DNA of 64,000 nucleotides from an uncultured Paracoccaceae bacterium (GCA_947488175.1 CANKYO010000003.1:434001-498000), one strand, 5' to 3'; shown: positions 26,823-36,099, counted from the first letter of the stretch. Notes: generated by a model from the letters alone, not told the origin. A program made the numbers and translations.

Positions 26823-28517
26823 ATGAAAACCCGCCGGTTTCCACCCGCCCTGCCGATCCTCACGCTTTTGGCGATGTTGGGTCCGGTCGCAGCGGGCTTG
26901 TGGGGGACGTTCTTGCCCGCCTTTGGGCATCTGCCTGCGGCCGGGCTCAGCGGTCCGTCGCTTGCGCCATTTCGCGACCTTTTCGACTGGGCCGGGTTGC
27001 CCCGTGCGATGCTTTTATCCATCAGCACAGGGATCATCGCGACTTCGGTCTCCTTGGCCATCGTCATGCTGGTTACCGCAGGGTGGTCAGGCACGCGACC
27101 CTTTCGGGTGCTGGAGCGGCTGCTGTCGCCCTTGCTGTCCGTGCCGCATGCCGCCGCTGCCTTTGGCCTTGCCTTCCTGATTGCCCCATCCGGCTGGATC
27201 GCCCGCCTGCTGTCACCGGGTTTAACAGGGTGGGAGCGCCCACCGGACCTGCTGATCGTGCAGGACAGTTGGGGTCTGACCATGACAGTTGGCCTGATCG
27301 TGAAAGAGGTGCCGTTTCTGTTGCTGATCACGCTCGCCGCCTTGGGGCAGGCTGATGCGCAGCGCAGCGTGACGATCTCGCAGGCCCTTGGATATGGCCG
27401 TTTGACGGGATGGCTGAAAACCGTGTTCCCGCGGGTCTATGCGCAGATCCGACCGCCGATCTATGTGGTGCTGGCCTATTCGATGTCCGTGGTGGATGTG
27501 GCCGTGATCCTTGGCCCGAACACGCCGCCGACGCTTTCTGTCCAGATCGTCAAATGGATGTCCGATCCTGATTTGGCCATGCGCCTGACCGGGGCTGCCG
27601 GTGCCTTGCTGCAGCTGGCACTGGTCATCGGGGCACTGGCGTTCTGGCGATTGGGTGAAATCGTGGCGGCACATGTCGGGCGTCGATGGATTGCGGCGGG
27701 CCGCCGTGGCAGGCTGGATGTCGTCACGGCGCATGTGGCATTGGGCCTTGGTGCGGCTTCGGCGCTGGCTGTGCTGCTGGGACTGGTGGTGCTGGCCATC
27801 TGGTCCCTTGCCGGGTTCTGGGGTTTCCCCGATGCGTTCCCCGACCAATTCACATTCCGCAACTGGATGCGCTTTGGGCCCGGTACGCTTGAGGCACTGG
27901 GGGAGACCGCTTTGATCGCCATTGTCGTCGCCGGTGTCGCCCTGATCCTGACCATTGGCTGTCTTGAGGCCGAGTATCGCCACGGCCTGCAATTCAGCCA
28001 ACGAGGCGTGTGGTTGTTGTATCTGCCCTTGCTGATCCCGCAGACGGCATTCCTGCCGGGCCTGCAAACCCTGATGCTGAATATCGGGGCGGATGTCGGA
28101 CGGTTGCCCGTGATGCTGGCCCATCTGGTCTTTGTGCTGCCTTACGTATTCCTGTCGCTGGCCGATCCGTTCCGGGCCTGGGATACCCGGATGGGCACCA
28201 TTGCCGCAGCCTTGCGGGCCAGCCCGAATGGGGTCTTGTGGCGGGTACGCCTGCCGATGCTGCTGCGTCCGATCCTGACAGCGCTGGCGGTCGGGCTGGC
28301 GGTATCTGTGGGCCAGTATCTGGCGACGTTGTTGATTGGCGGTGGCCGGGTTGCCACGCTGACTACAGAGGCTGTGGCGCTGGCGTCGGGCGGTGATCGC
28401 CGGGCCATCGGAGTTTACGGTTTGATGCAGACAGGGGCAGCGCTGGTGCCCTTTGCCCTGGCGCTGCTGATCCCGGCGGTTGTGTGGCGTAACAGAAAGG
28501 GGCTTCGCCATGGATAA
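26823..28517 (+). CDS. ynjC: ABC transporter permease, YnjC family (two fused permease halves)
   Basis: A 564-residue inner-membrane protein with about 12 hydrophobic helices arranged as two similar halves (about 1-285 and 300-564). This matches binding-protein-dependent permeases of the YnjC/ThiP type, in which one chain replaces a permease dimer. Cytoplasmic coupling loops are visible near 190-205 (SQALGYGRLTGWLKTVFP) and 455-475 (AALRASPNGVLWRVRLP). The ynjD start overlaps its last codons by eight bases. Confidence 0.85.
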   Translation: MKTRRFPPALPILTLLAMLGPVAAGLWGTFLPAFGHLPAAGLSGPSLAPFRDLFDWAGLPRAMLLSISTGIIATSVSLAIVMLVTAGWSGTRPFRVLERLLSPLLSVPHAAAAFGLAFLIAPSGWIARLLSPGLTGWERPPDLLIVQDSWGLTMTVGLIVKEVPFLLLITLAALGQADAQRSVTISQALGYGRLTGWLKTVFPRVYAQIRPPIYVVLAYSMSVVDVAVILGPNTPPTLSVQIVKWMSDPDLAMRLTGAAGALLQLALVIGALAFWRLGEIVAAHVGRRWIAAGRRGRLDVVTAHVALGLGAASALAVLLGLVVLAIWSLAGFWGFPDAFPDQFTFRNWMRFGPGTLEALGETALIAIVVAGVALILTIGCLEAEYRHGLQFSQRGVWLLYLPLLIPQTAFLPGLQTLMLNIGADVGRLPVMLAHLVFVLPYVFLSLADPFRAWDTRMGTIAAALRASPNGVLWRVRLPMLLRPILTALAVGLAVSVGQYLATLLIGGGRVATLTTEAVALASGGDRRAIGVYGLMQTGAALVPFALALLIPAVVWRNRKGLRHG

Positions 28518-29145
28518 AGGTCTGTCGCTGCGCAATGTGACGATTTCAAAGGGTGACGTGCCGCTCCTTTCGGTCAATCACGACATCGGACCGGGCGAGG
28601 TGCTGACAGTGATGGGGCCATCGGGCGTAGGCAAATCCACATTACTTGCTTTCATCACCGGCACGCTGGCCCAGGATTTTGAGGCGACAGGCGAGGTCTG
28701 GCTGGATGGGCACGAGATCACCCATGCCCCGCCGCATCAGCGCCGCGTGGGCATCTTGTTTCAGGATGATCTGCTGTTCCCGCATCTGTCCGTCGGGGCC
28801 AATCTGGCCTTTGGTCTGGCCCAAGGCGGGTCGAGCCGTGACCGGTTGGCCAAGGTCGATGAGGCGCTGGACGAGGTAGGACTGAAAGGTTTTGCCGATC
28901 GCGATCCGGCAACACTGTCCGGCGGACAAAAGGCACGGGTCGCCCTGATGCGGATGCTATTATCCGAACCCTGCGGTCTGTTGCTGGACGAACCCTTTTC
29001 GCGGCTCGATGCGGCGCTGCGGGCGCAGGTGCGCGAGATGGTGTTCGACCGGGCAAGAGCACGGGAATTGCCGGTGCTTATGGTGACGCACGATGCTGAG
29101 GATGCAAGGGCCGCAGGTGGGGTGATTGTGACGTTGGGAAGGTGA
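28510..29145 (+). CDS. ynjD: ABC transporter ATP-binding protein, YnjD family
   Basis: A 211-residue ABC ATPase with Walker A GPSGVGKS (about 36-43), a Q-loop in FQDDLLFPHL, the signature LSGGQKARVAL (about 137-147) and Walker B LLLDEPFSRLDAALR. It powers the YnjC permease. The start ATG at 28510 lies inside the ynjC 3' end; an upstream in-frame ATG at 28480 is embedded deeper in ynjC and has no ribosome-binding site. Length matches the short YnjD-type ATPases that lack a C-terminal regulatory domain. Confidence 0.87.
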   Translation: MDKGLSLRNVTISKGDVPLLSVNHDIGPGEVLTVMGPSGVGKSTLLAFITGTLAQDFEATGEVWLDGHEITHAPPHQRRVGILFQDDLLFPHLSVGANLAFGLAQGGSSRDRLAKVDEALDEVGLKGFADRDPATLSGGQKARVALMRMLLSEPCGLLLDEPFSRLDAALRAQVREMVFDRARARELPVLMVTHDAEDARAAGGVIVTLGR

Positions 29146-29190
29146 GTTGGGGTGTCCGCTATGCGGGACAAAGCAGACATGGTGTTTGTG

Positions 29191-29451
29191 TCAAGCCAGT
29201 GGAAATTCCATATCTGCCAACATGTTTAGGAAACTTTCTTTTTCCAACTCGGATCCAACTTCAGTCTCAAACAAGAACCAATTTGCCCAAGCCCGTTTAT
29301 CAGTACGATGTGACTGCCCCGATCGTTCCGTCAGCTCATTAATGATGTCTTTTTCTGGTATTGGCTCAATTTCTGGCAAAATACCTAAATCGCCATCACT
29401 GAAAAGTTCGACCAACAAAACGTAGATTGAAACCGATTTCAGCTCACGCAT
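29191..29451 (-). CDS. hypothetical small acidic protein
   Basis: An 86-residue, strongly acidic, soluble protein (MRELKSVSIYVLLVELFSDG...) that I do not recognise. An AGGATG ribosome-binding site lies about eight bases upstream of the ATG. The base composition is clearly more AT-rich than the flanking genes, suggesting acquired DNA. It lies alone between ynjD and crtC, convergent with ynjD and in the same direction as crtC/crtD. Coding status is likely but not certain. Confidence 0.5.
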   Translation of the reverse strand: MRELKSVSIYVLLVELFSDGDLGILPEIEPIPEKDIINELTERSGQSHRTDKRAWANWFLFETEVGSELEKESFLNMLADMEFPLA

Positions 29452-29544
29452 GTATCACATCCTGAATTGTTGACTAGACTTAGACCTAATCAGACTTTCT
29501 CCACTCTGCAGAGAGAGGTCAATAAGGGCTCAAAGCCGACCTTA

Positions 29545-30552
29545 TCACACCCAGCCTTCCCGTCTTGGCACCCGAACGGCCAGCATCGGTTTGATCAGCG
29601 GCGATGCAAAACGGTTGAGGTCCAGCGCCTCGTGGACCCCGGTCACCACTTCGCCGTTGAGTGTTGTTTGCACGGCAGAGCGTGAATAGAACGGCGCATC
29701 CAGCATATTCAGCACTTGTCTAGGCATTGTGCCGGGATCAGCCCGGGTTTCACGCCTCACCTGCCATAGCGATCGTTTAAAGCGTGTGCGTGGGGGTGCT
29801 TCTACCTCTTGCGCGTTGCCGCCCTTGTCAAAGGCGATGGCGGTGTCGAGCGTTGTGCCATCCCGACGCACGGCATCATAGATGCAAGTCGCCCCCGCCT
29901 TGGTCGGATAACGGCCCCAGGTCCAGAAGCTGAAATCCTGCTCCAGCGCGCGGGTCCCGAAATTGGCATCGAAATAGCCATGACCAGACCATTGCCAGCC
30001 CTTTGCCTCGAGATCGACGGTGATGGCCGAGGATGGCGCGAAGGGCCGCCAGATATGGGTGCCGTCCGGGGTGAGTGGCAATTCGATCGATGTCATCGCA
30101 TCGGGGGTGATCGTGATCCGGCCACGCACCCGGCTGATGATTGGCGGGCTTGAAATTTCATTGATGTCGATGATCAATTCGCGGCCTGTCCAATGCATCG
30201 ATGACGGGCCAACCTGCAGCGTGTCCCGTGATGTCACCAGCGCATCGCGCCCCCGATCCGTCATGGTGAACCGCCCGCCGGGCCCATAGGTGGCCACATT
30301 GATACAGCAGTGATTGGCGGGGTCACGGCGCCCTGACCACGCATACCAAGGCGAAAAAACCGATCCTATGAACCCGATGACAGAGACCGCTTTGGTCCCG
30401 CAATCGCTGATCCCGTCAACATACCACCACGCGTAGCCGTTTGGGGGGACGTCAAGTGCGAAGCAAGGTCCGTCATGATCGCCGCGGCCGCGTGCCGGGC
30501 GGAGAGCACAGCCATCGGCACCCCCGCCCCCGGATGCGCCCCGCCCCCGCAA
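29545..30552 (-). CDS. crtC: 1-hydroxycarotenoid hydratase; start codon unresolved
   Basis: CrtC adds water to the terminal 1,2 double bond of neurosporene or lycopene in the spheroidene/spirilloxanthin pathway, at the intracytoplasmic membrane. The recognisable family start is PPNGYAWWYVDGISD, followed by VIGFIGSVFSPWYAWSGRRDPANHCCINVA and GHGYFDANFGTRALEQDFSFWTWGRY, both strongly conserved. No ATG, GTG or TTG lies in frame near that conserved start. The closest is TTG at 30550-30552, about 31 codons upstream and inside crtD, which gives 335 residues. The true start may be non-standard, or an indel may be present at a C6 run just upstream of the conserved block. Confidence 0.85.
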   Translation of the reverse strand: MRGRGASGGGGADGCALRPARGRGDHDGPCFALDVPPNGYAWWYVDGISDCGTKAVSVIGFIGSVFSPWYAWSGRRDPANHCCINVATYGPGGRFTMTDRGRDALVTSRDTLQVGPSSMHWTGRELIIDINEISSPPIISRVRGRITITPDAMTSIELPLTPDGTHIWRPFAPSSAITVDLEAKGWQWSGHGYFDANFGTRALEQDFSFWTWGRYPTKAGATCIYDAVRRDGTTLDTAIAFDKGGNAQEVEAPPRTRFKRSLWQVRRETRADPGTMPRQVLNMLDAPFYSRSAVQTTLNGEVVTGVHEALDLNRFASPLIKPMLAVRVPRREGWV

Positions 30553-31928
30553 AGGTAAAGGCCCGGCATCTGCGTCCGTGCCGTCGGGCGTTTGAACGCC
30601 GCCGTCAGCCCATGCGGGCTCCGCCCGTAAAGGGAACCGCTGCTGCCCGGAAACATCGCGTCGAACCCGTGTGGTGTTGTCAGCGCCTCTGACCCCGGTT
30701 GCGGATCGAAGGTCAGCCCGAATTGCTTGAGCCGGGCGAAAATCAGTGTCTGACATGGGCCTTTTTCCTTTTCCGGGTCGCGGGGGATGGGGGGGGCGTT
30801 CATGATGATCTCGAACCGCTGCACGGCGTCCGGGGCAACAGCCCCGTGATCCTGCGCACAAAGATAGAGCGTGGCATCGGTGGGCATGTCACCTTTGGCA
30901 AGGCTGGCGAACTCTGCCTTTCGGGTATGTCCGAAAAACACCGTGTGATGCGCCAGATCGATGCCTTCCGGTGCCGCAGCAAAGGCGTGGACGTAAGCCG
31001 ACAGGCTGCGCGGTTCGGTGGCGGTTTGCGGCACCGCCTCTTTCGGGCCGACGCCTAGCAGGCCGGTGGTCAGCGCGCGTGGATCGCCGTTGAACAGGAC
31101 GACATCGGCTGGGATATGGCCGCCAGCGGTTTCGACACCGGTGACTTTGCCGCCTTGGCGCGTGATCCGCGTTGTCTTGGTGTTGTAGTGAAATTGCGCG
31201 CCGCGCGCTGTGGCCAGTGCGGCGATTGTTGTGGCGACGCGATGCATCCCGCCTTTGACGGTCCAAACACCCTGCGCCTCGGCCTGCCAGATCAACGACA
31301 GAATCGCAGGGGTGGCATAAGGTGATCCGCCAACATAGGTCGCGTAGCGCCCGAAGAGCTGCGCCAGTCGCGGGTCGCTGAAAGATTGGCGTAGCAGCCC
31401 GGCGAGGGTCCGATGCGGGGCCATGTCACGGATCAGGCCGGGCTTGCGCAGTACGGTGCGGGTCATTGCCCGCTGATTGGGCTCTGCTGTCTGCATCATG
31501 GGCACGTCGAAATTGTCAAACAGACGCTTGGCGCGGGCAGAAAACTTGGTGAATTGCGCGGCGGCCTTGGCCCCGAATGCATCTGCGATGTTGGCATGGC
31601 TGGCTTCGGCATCCGCCATCAGGTCCAGTCGTGTGCCGTCGTCCCAGTAGTGCCGCGCCAATGTTTGAAGGGGGGTGAGCGTGAGATGATCATCCATATC
31701 TTCGCCCACATCACTGAACAGCGCAGCAAAGACGTGGCGCATCGTCAAGACGGTCGGACCCGCATCAACCGGGCCTGCCATGGATGGAACAATGCGCATT
31801 TTGCCACCCGGCTGGTCATGCATATCCAGCACGGTCACGTCACAGCCCTGATGACTAAGCCGCAGTGCCGCGGCCAGCCCGCCGATGCCTGCACCGACGA
31901 TGACGACTTTTTGGGCGCTGCCCTTCAT
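30366..31928 (-). CDS. crtD: hydroxyneurosporene (methoxyneurosporene) desaturase
   Basis: CrtD is an FAD-containing carotenoid 3,4-desaturase acting after CrtC and CrtF in spheroidene synthesis. The 520-residue protein starts MKGSAQKVVIVGAGIGGLAAALRL, a Rossmann dinucleotide-binding motif (about 11-16), then GGKMR (about 41-45). Its C-terminal motif GLYLCGGGAHPGAGVPMAVLSARHAA is typical of CrtI/CrtD. About 26 residues after TDLASHLTS look like crtC sequence read in another frame, so the C-terminus may be artificially long. The ATG at 31928 is chosen over an extended frame. Tandem PpsR boxes lie just upstream. Confidence 0.93.
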   Translation of the reverse strand: MKGSAQKVVIVGAGIGGLAAALRLSHQGCDVTVLDMHDQPGGKMRIVPSMAGPVDAGPTVLTMRHVFAALFSDVGEDMDDHLTLTPLQTLARHYWDDGTRLDLMADAEASHANIADAFGAKAAAQFTKFSARAKRLFDNFDVPMMQTAEPNQRAMTRTVLRKPGLIRDMAPHRTLAGLLRQSFSDPRLAQLFGRYATYVGGSPYATPAILSLIWQAEAQGVWTVKGGMHRVATTIAALATARGAQFHYNTKTTRITRQGGKVTGVETAGGHIPADVVLFNGDPRALTTGLLGVGPKEAVPQTATEPRSLSAYVHAFAAAPEGIDLAHHTVFFGHTRKAEFASLAKGDMPTDATLYLCAQDHGAVAPDAVQRFEIIMNAPPIPRDPEKEKGPCQTLIFARLKQFGLTFDPQPGSEALTTPHGFDAMFPGSSGSLYGRSPHGLTAAFKRPTARTQMPGLYLCGGGAHPGAGVPMAVLSARHAAAAIMTDLASHLTSPQTATRGGMLTGSAIAGPKRSLSSGS

Positions 31929-31946
31929 CCGATCCTCAGACTCGTC

Positions 31947-31964
31947 TGTCCTATTTGATTTACA
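31947..31964. promoter_or_regulatory. PpsR/CrtJ box 1, crtD-crtE region
   Basis: TGT-N12-ACA (TGT at 31947-31949, ACA at 31962-31964), the established binding site of the PpsR/CrtJ repressor. A second copy lies 26 bp away. Paired sites are how PpsR binds cooperatively, and they lie between the divergent crtD and crtE starts. Confidence 0.85.
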
Positions 31965-31972
31965 TTGACACA

Positions 31973-31990
31973 TGTAAACTAAAATGGACA
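31973..31990. promoter_or_regulatory. PpsR/CrtJ box 2, crtD-crtE region
   Basis: TGT-N12-ACA (TGT at 31973-31975, ACA at 31988-31990), 26 bp start-to-start from box 1 and 27 bases upstream of the crtE start used here. It would place repressor over the crtE and crtD promoters in oxygen or light. Confidence 0.85.
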
Positions 31991-32016
31991 CTATGAACTG
32001 CAAAGGGGACACGCAC

Positions 32017-32898
32017 ATGAAAATCTCGGATCGGATTGAAGCGACCATCAATGCAGCGATCAGGCAGGGACAAGGCGGCATTGCACCAGCCAAGCTGGCT
32101 GCTGCCCTTGACTATGCTGTGACCCCCGGCGGCGCACGGATCCGGCCCACGATTCTGACATCAGTGGCCATGGCCTGCGGTGACGACAGGCCGGATGTGA
32201 CGGATGCAGCCGCTGCCGCGCTTGAGCTGATCCATTGTGCGAGCCTTGTCCACGACGATTTACCCTGTTTTGATGACGCCGATCTTCGTCGTGGCAAACC
32301 GTCGTTGCACCGTGCTTTTTCAGAACCGCTGGCCGTTTTGACCGGTGACAGCCTGATTATCATGGCGTTTCAGGTACTGGCGCGCACGGCTGCAGATGCG
32401 CCAACCCGTGCGCTGGACCTGATTGAGATTTTGGGCACCCGCACTGGCATGCCCTTTGGCATTTGCGCGGGCCAGGGTTGGGAAAGTGAAGATCAGATTG
32501 ATCTCTCTGCCTATCATCAGGCCAAGACAGGTGCGCTGTTCATTGCGGCCACCCAGATGGGGGCCGTTGCCGCCGGGCAAGAGGCAGAGCCATGGGGAGA
32601 ACTGGGGTCGCGCATCGGCGAGGCGTTTCAGGTCGCCGATGATCTGCGCGACGCGTTGTGTGATGAACAAACGCTTGGCAAACCCGCCGGTCAGGACGAT
32701 CTGCACGGCCGGCCAAATGCGGTCGCATCGCTCGGGGTGCGCGGCGCAATCCAGCGGTTCGACGATATCCTTGGCGGGGCCATTTCATCGATCCCGGCCT
32801 GCCCGGGTGAGGCCGCTTTGGCCCAGATGGTGCGCGCCTATGCCGACAAACTGGTGCCCGCCGGTGCCCGCAACCGGCCGACCGTTCCAGGTGAGTAG
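32017..32898 (+). CDS. crtE: geranylgeranyl diphosphate synthase
   Basis: CrtE makes the C20 precursor for carotenoids and the bacteriochlorophyll tail. The 293-residue protein has the first Asp-rich motif VHDDLPCFDDADLRRG (about 77-92) and the second VADDLRD (about 207-213) of trans-prenyltransferases, plus GGARIRP near 37. I chose the ATG at 32017 because AAGGGG precedes it and because the alternative ATG at 31984 would lie inside a PpsR box. Its TAG overlaps the crtF start (TAGTG). Expression should be under PpsR control. Confidence 0.94.
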   Translation: MKISDRIEATINAAIRQGQGGIAPAKLAAALDYAVTPGGARIRPTILTSVAMACGDDRPDVTDAAAAALELIHCASLVHDDLPCFDDADLRRGKPSLHRAFSEPLAVLTGDSLIIMAFQVLARTAADAPTRALDLIEILGTRTGMPFGICAGQGWESEDQIDLSAYHQAKTGALFIAATQMGAVAAGQEAEPWGELGSRIGEAFQVADDLRDALCDEQTLGKPAGQDDLHGRPNAVASLGVRGAIQRFDDILGGAISSIPACPGEAALAQMVRAYADKLVPAGARNRPTVPGE

Positions 32899-34046
32899 TG
32901 GCAGATGTCGATCTGCCCAGATCCGGGTTTGCCCCTGATCCCCAAGCGGCGCGGCCCGCGTCGCGGCTCACCCGACTGATCGCATCGCGCCGGTTTCAGA
33001 AATGGGCCGCCCGTTTCCCGCTGACCCGTCGATTGGTGCGTCACGAAGGCGAGGCGATGTTCGATCTTGTCGCCGGATTTTGCCATTCACAGATTTTGCA
33101 GACGCTGGTCAAACTGGACATCCCAAAGACGCTGTTAGAGGCCGAACGCCCCCTTGATGCCTTGGCCAAAGATGCCGCCGTGCCAAAGGACCGGATGCAG
33201 GTTCTGCTGTCCGCAGGTATCGCGATTGGCCTGCTGAAACAGCGGCGCAGTGGCCATTATGCGCTGACGACGCGCGGCGCCGCGCTCGCAGGTGTGCCCG
33301 GACTGGATGGCATGATCCGTCATCACGACGTGCTTTATCGCGATCTGGCAGACCCGGTGGCGTTTTTCAGGGGTGAGGTTCAGACCGAACTGGCAGAATT
33401 CTGGCCTTACGTGTTTGGCGCCGGTGGCGCGACTGACCCGGAGGTCACTGCGACCTATTCGCAATTGATGGCGGATAGCCAGCTGCTTGTGGCAGAAGAC
33501 ACGCTTGCTCTGGCTGATCTGGCTGGCGTCTCCCGACTAATGGATGTGGGGGGCGGCACGGGCACGTTTCTGGCCGCCACTGGGGCGGCATATCCTGAAC
33601 TGGCCGTTACGCTATTTGACCTGCCCACAGTTGTCCCGGCAGCGCAGACGCGCTTTGCCGATGCCGGGATGTCGGGGCGGGCAACGGTTATTCCTGGATC
33701 ATTCCGCGACGACCCGCTGCCGCAGGGGGCCGACATGATCAGCCTTGTCCGCGTGCTTTATGATCATGGCGACGCGACTGTGGCTGATCTTCTGCGATCA
33801 GTCTGGGATGCCCTGCCGCCGGGCGGATCGGTTCTGATTTCCGAACCGATGACGGGCGGGCAAACGCCCGAGCGGGCAGGTGACGCCTATTTTGCGCTTT
33901 ATTGCATGGCGATGCGGACCGGGCGGGCACGCTCGGCGGAACAAATCGGCGATCTGCTGCACCACGCCGGTTTCGCCAACATCACGGGGCCGAAGTCACG
34001 ACGCCCTTTCATCACCACTGTTTTGCAGGGTGTAAAGCCAAGTTGA
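32898..34046 (+). CDS. crtF: hydroxyneurosporene O-methyltransferase
   Basis: CrtF methylates the C1 hydroxyl made by CrtC, using S-adenosylmethionine. The 382-residue length matches the family. The N-terminal half is a winged-helix dimerisation domain, and the AdoMet site is RLMDVGGGTGTFLAATG (about 213-229), with a later LVRVLYDHGD motif near 280. The start is GTG, overlapping the crtE stop. The last codons overlap the first PpsR box of the bchC promoter. Confidence 0.94.
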   Translation: MADVDLPRSGFAPDPQAARPASRLTRLIASRRFQKWAARFPLTRRLVRHEGEAMFDLVAGFCHSQILQTLVKLDIPKTLLEAERPLDALAKDAAVPKDRMQVLLSAGIAIGLLKQRRSGHYALTTRGAALAGVPGLDGMIRHHDVLYRDLADPVAFFRGEVQTELAEFWPYVFGAGGATDPEVTATYSQLMADSQLLVAEDTLALADLAGVSRLMDVGGGTGTFLAATGAAYPELAVTLFDLPTVVPAAQTRFADAGMSGRATVIPGSFRDDPLPQGADMISLVRVLYDHGDATVADLLRSVWDALPPGGSVLISEPMTGGQTPERAGDAYFALYCMAMRTGRARSAEQIGDLLHHAGFANITGPKSRRPFITTVLQGVKPS

Positions 34047-34048
34047 CA
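34031..34048. promoter_or_regulatory. PpsR/CrtJ box 1 upstream of bchC
   Basis: TGT-N12-ACA (TGT at 34031-34033, ACA at 34046-34048), overlapping the crtF stop codon. A TTGACA at 34043-34048, suited to a -35 element, overlaps it, so bound repressor would block RNA polymerase. Confidence 0.85.
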
Positions 34049-34055
34049 CTTTTAC

Positions 34056-34073
34056 TGTCCAAAGTAATTGACA
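34056..34073. promoter_or_regulatory. PpsR/CrtJ box 2 upstream of bchC
   Basis: TGT-N12-ACA (TGT at 34056-34058, ACA at 34071-34073), 25 bp from box 1. Another TTGACA (34068-34073) overlaps it. The pair lies in the promoter region that should drive bchC, bchX, bchY and bchZ and feed into puf. Confidence 0.85.
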
Positions 34074-34159
34074 CAACGTCACGTCAAGTTAGACTGACAC
34101 CAAGGACAAAGTGCCGCGGCTGAGTCCTTTCGGGTCTATCGCGGCAGGTGGGAGACGTT

Positions 34160-35098
34160 TTGGAAAGCAAGGCTGTCATACTCTCAGCACCCGGGAAACT
34201 GGCGCTCGATACGGTGGGAATCACATCGCCAGAGGCCGATGATATCGTTGTGGCGATCCGGCATTCCGGCATCTCCACTGGTACGGAAAAGCTGTTCTGG
34301 TCGGGTGAAATGCCGCCATTTCCCGGTATGGGCTACCCCCTGATCCCCGGATACGAGGCCGCTGGTGAAGTTGTCGAAGCAGGCGCTGACAGTGGGTACC
34401 GCGTGGGCGAACATGTCTTTGTGCCCGGCGCCACTTGCTACGAAGGGGCGCATGGACTGTTCGGGGCCGCCGCCGCAACGCTTGTGACCAAAGCGGCCCG
34501 TGTCACCCGGATTGACGCAGGTTGGGGCGCCGCTGGCGCCCTGCTGGCTCTGGCCGCAACCGCCCGGCACGCAATGGCCGGGCCGGGCAAGGCTGTTCCC
34601 GATCTGATCGTTGGTCATGGCGTGCTTGGCCGCCTTCTGGCCCGCCTGACCATTGCCGCCGGTGCGCCTGCACCCACGGTCTGGGAAATCGACCCGATCC
34701 GGATGGGCGGTGCCGACGGGTACGAGGTAATGACCCCCGAAACCGACACCCGCCGCGATTATACGTCCGTCTATGATGCATCCGGACGTGGCGATCTTTT
34801 GAATGACCTGATCGGACGTATCGCCAAAGGCGGCGAGATTGTTCTGGCCGGTTTTTATACCGCACCGCTGCAATTCGCCTTTCCACCCGCGTTCATGAAG
34901 GAGGCCCGCTTTCGCATCAGCGCAGAGTGGACGCCTGACGACATGACGGCAACCAAAGCATTGGTCGAGGCCGGCGCGCTGGAGCTGGCCGACCTGATCA
35001 CCCACCAACAACCGGCTGCCGAGGCGGCCAAGGCCTACCAGACCGCCTTTACCGATCCGGCCTGTCTGAAAATGATCCTGAATTGGGGAACTGCGTGA
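34160..35098 (+). CDS. bchC: bacteriochlorophyllide a dehydrogenase (3-hydroxyethyl group)
   Basis: BchC oxidises the C3 hydroxyethyl group to acetyl in bacteriochlorophyll a synthesis. The 312-residue MDR-type dehydrogenase contains [36 protein letters not shown] (about 37-72), typical of BchC, and a [10 protein letters not shown] cofactor motif near 153-162. The frame opens at GTG 34148, but TTG at 34160 gives the usual start [12 protein letters not shown] and has GGTGGGAG upstream, so I chose it. The stop overlaps the bchX GTG. Confidence 0.92.
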   Translation: MESKAVILSAPGKLALDTVGITSPEADDIVVAIRHSGISTGTEKLFWSGEMPPFPGMGYPLIPGYEAAGEVVEAGADSGYRVGEHVFVPGATCYEGAHGLFGAAAATLVTKAARVTRIDAGWGAAGALLALAATARHAMAGPGKAVPDLIVGHGVLGRLLARLTIAAGAPAPTVWEIDPIRMGGADGYEVMTPETDTRRDYTSVYDASGRGDLLNDLIGRIAKGGEIVLAGFYTAPLQFAFPPAFMKEARFRISAEWTPDDMTATKALVEAGALELADLITHQQPAAEAAKAYQTAFTDPACLKMILNWGTA

Positions 35099-36099
35099 AA
35101 GATGAGATTCCAAACCTGAAGGATTTTGATCAGCGCCTGCGGGATGAAGCGGCTGAAGAACCTTCGCTTGAAGTGCCACAGGGCGAACCCACGTCGAAAA
35201 CCCAGATCATTGCGATCTATGGCAAGGGTGGGATCGGCAAGTCATTCACTTTGGCAAACCTGTCACACATGATGGCCGAGATGGGCAAACGCGTGCTGCT
35301 GATCGGCTGTGATCCAAAATCCGACACCACCAGCCTATTGTTTGGCGGCAAGGCCTGCCCGACAATCATCGAAACCAGCGCCAAAAAGAAGCTGGCCGGT
35401 GAAGAGGTTGCTATTGGCGACGTTTGCTTTAAACGGGGCGGTGTTTTTGCCATGGAACTTGGCGGCCCTGAAGTGGGTCGCGGCTGTGGTGGCCGTGGGA
35501 TCATTCACGGTTTTGAACTTCTCGAAAAGTTGGGGTTCCACGACTGGGACTTTGATTATGTGCTCCTCGACTTTCTCGGGGATGTTGTCTGCGGTGGCTT
35601 CGGCCTGCCCATCGCGCGCGATATGGCGCAGAAGGTAATACTTGTCGGATCGAACGATCTCCAATCGCTTTATGTTGCTAACAATGTCTGCTCCGCGGTC
35701 GAATACTTCCGCAAGCTTGGTGGCAATGTTGGGGTCGCCGGACTTGTCATTAACAAAGATGACGGGACAGGAGAGGCCCAGGCCTTCGCCGAGGCAGTTA
35801 GTATTCCTGTCCTTGCTGCAATCCCACAAGACGACGACCTAAGGAAGAAATCCGCGAATTATCAGATCGTCGGCACCCACCAAAGCAAGTGGGGCCCGAT
35901 GTTCGAAGGTTTGGCAGAGGCCGTTGGCCTTGCGCCACCGGTCCGTCCGGCACCGCTGGATCAGGACGGTCTGTTGGGCCTGTTCGACGCCAAGGACACT
36001 GGCGGTGATTATCAGTTGGTTCCGGCCACGGATACCGACATGCGCGGCAAAAATGCCAAGCCCAAGGAAAGCCTGGAGGTCATCTATGATGACGCCTGA
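35095..36099 (+). CDS. bchX: chlorophyllide a reductase, iron-protein subunit
   Basis: BchX is the NifH-like ATP-dependent reductase component that feeds electrons to BchYZ to reduce ring B of chlorophyllide a. Near residues 38-46 is the P-loop YGKGGIGKS, followed by GCDPKSDTT. The Cys ligands of the bridging 4Fe-4S cluster are in GRGCGGRG (about 124-131) and [10 protein letters not shown] (about 160-169). I chose GTG at 35095, overlapping the bchC stop as GTGA with GGGGA upstream; an ATG at 35083 would add four residues. Confidence 0.95.
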   Translation: MKDEIPNLKDFDQRLRDEAAEEPSLEVPQGEPTSKTQIIAIYGKGGIGKSFTLANLSHMMAEMGKRVLLIGCDPKSDTTSLLFGGKACPTIIETSAKKKLAGEEVAIGDVCFKRGGVFAMELGGPEVGRGCGGRGIIHGFELLEKLGFHDWDFDYVLLDFLGDVVCGGFGLPIARDMAQKVILVGSNDLQSLYVANNVCSAVEYFRKLGGNVGVAGLVINKDDGTGEAQAFAEAVSIPVLAAIPQDDDLRKKSANYQIVGTHQSKWGPMFEGLAEAVGLAPPVRPAPLDQDGLLGLFDAKDTGGDYQLVPATDTDMRGKNAKPKESLEVIYDDA

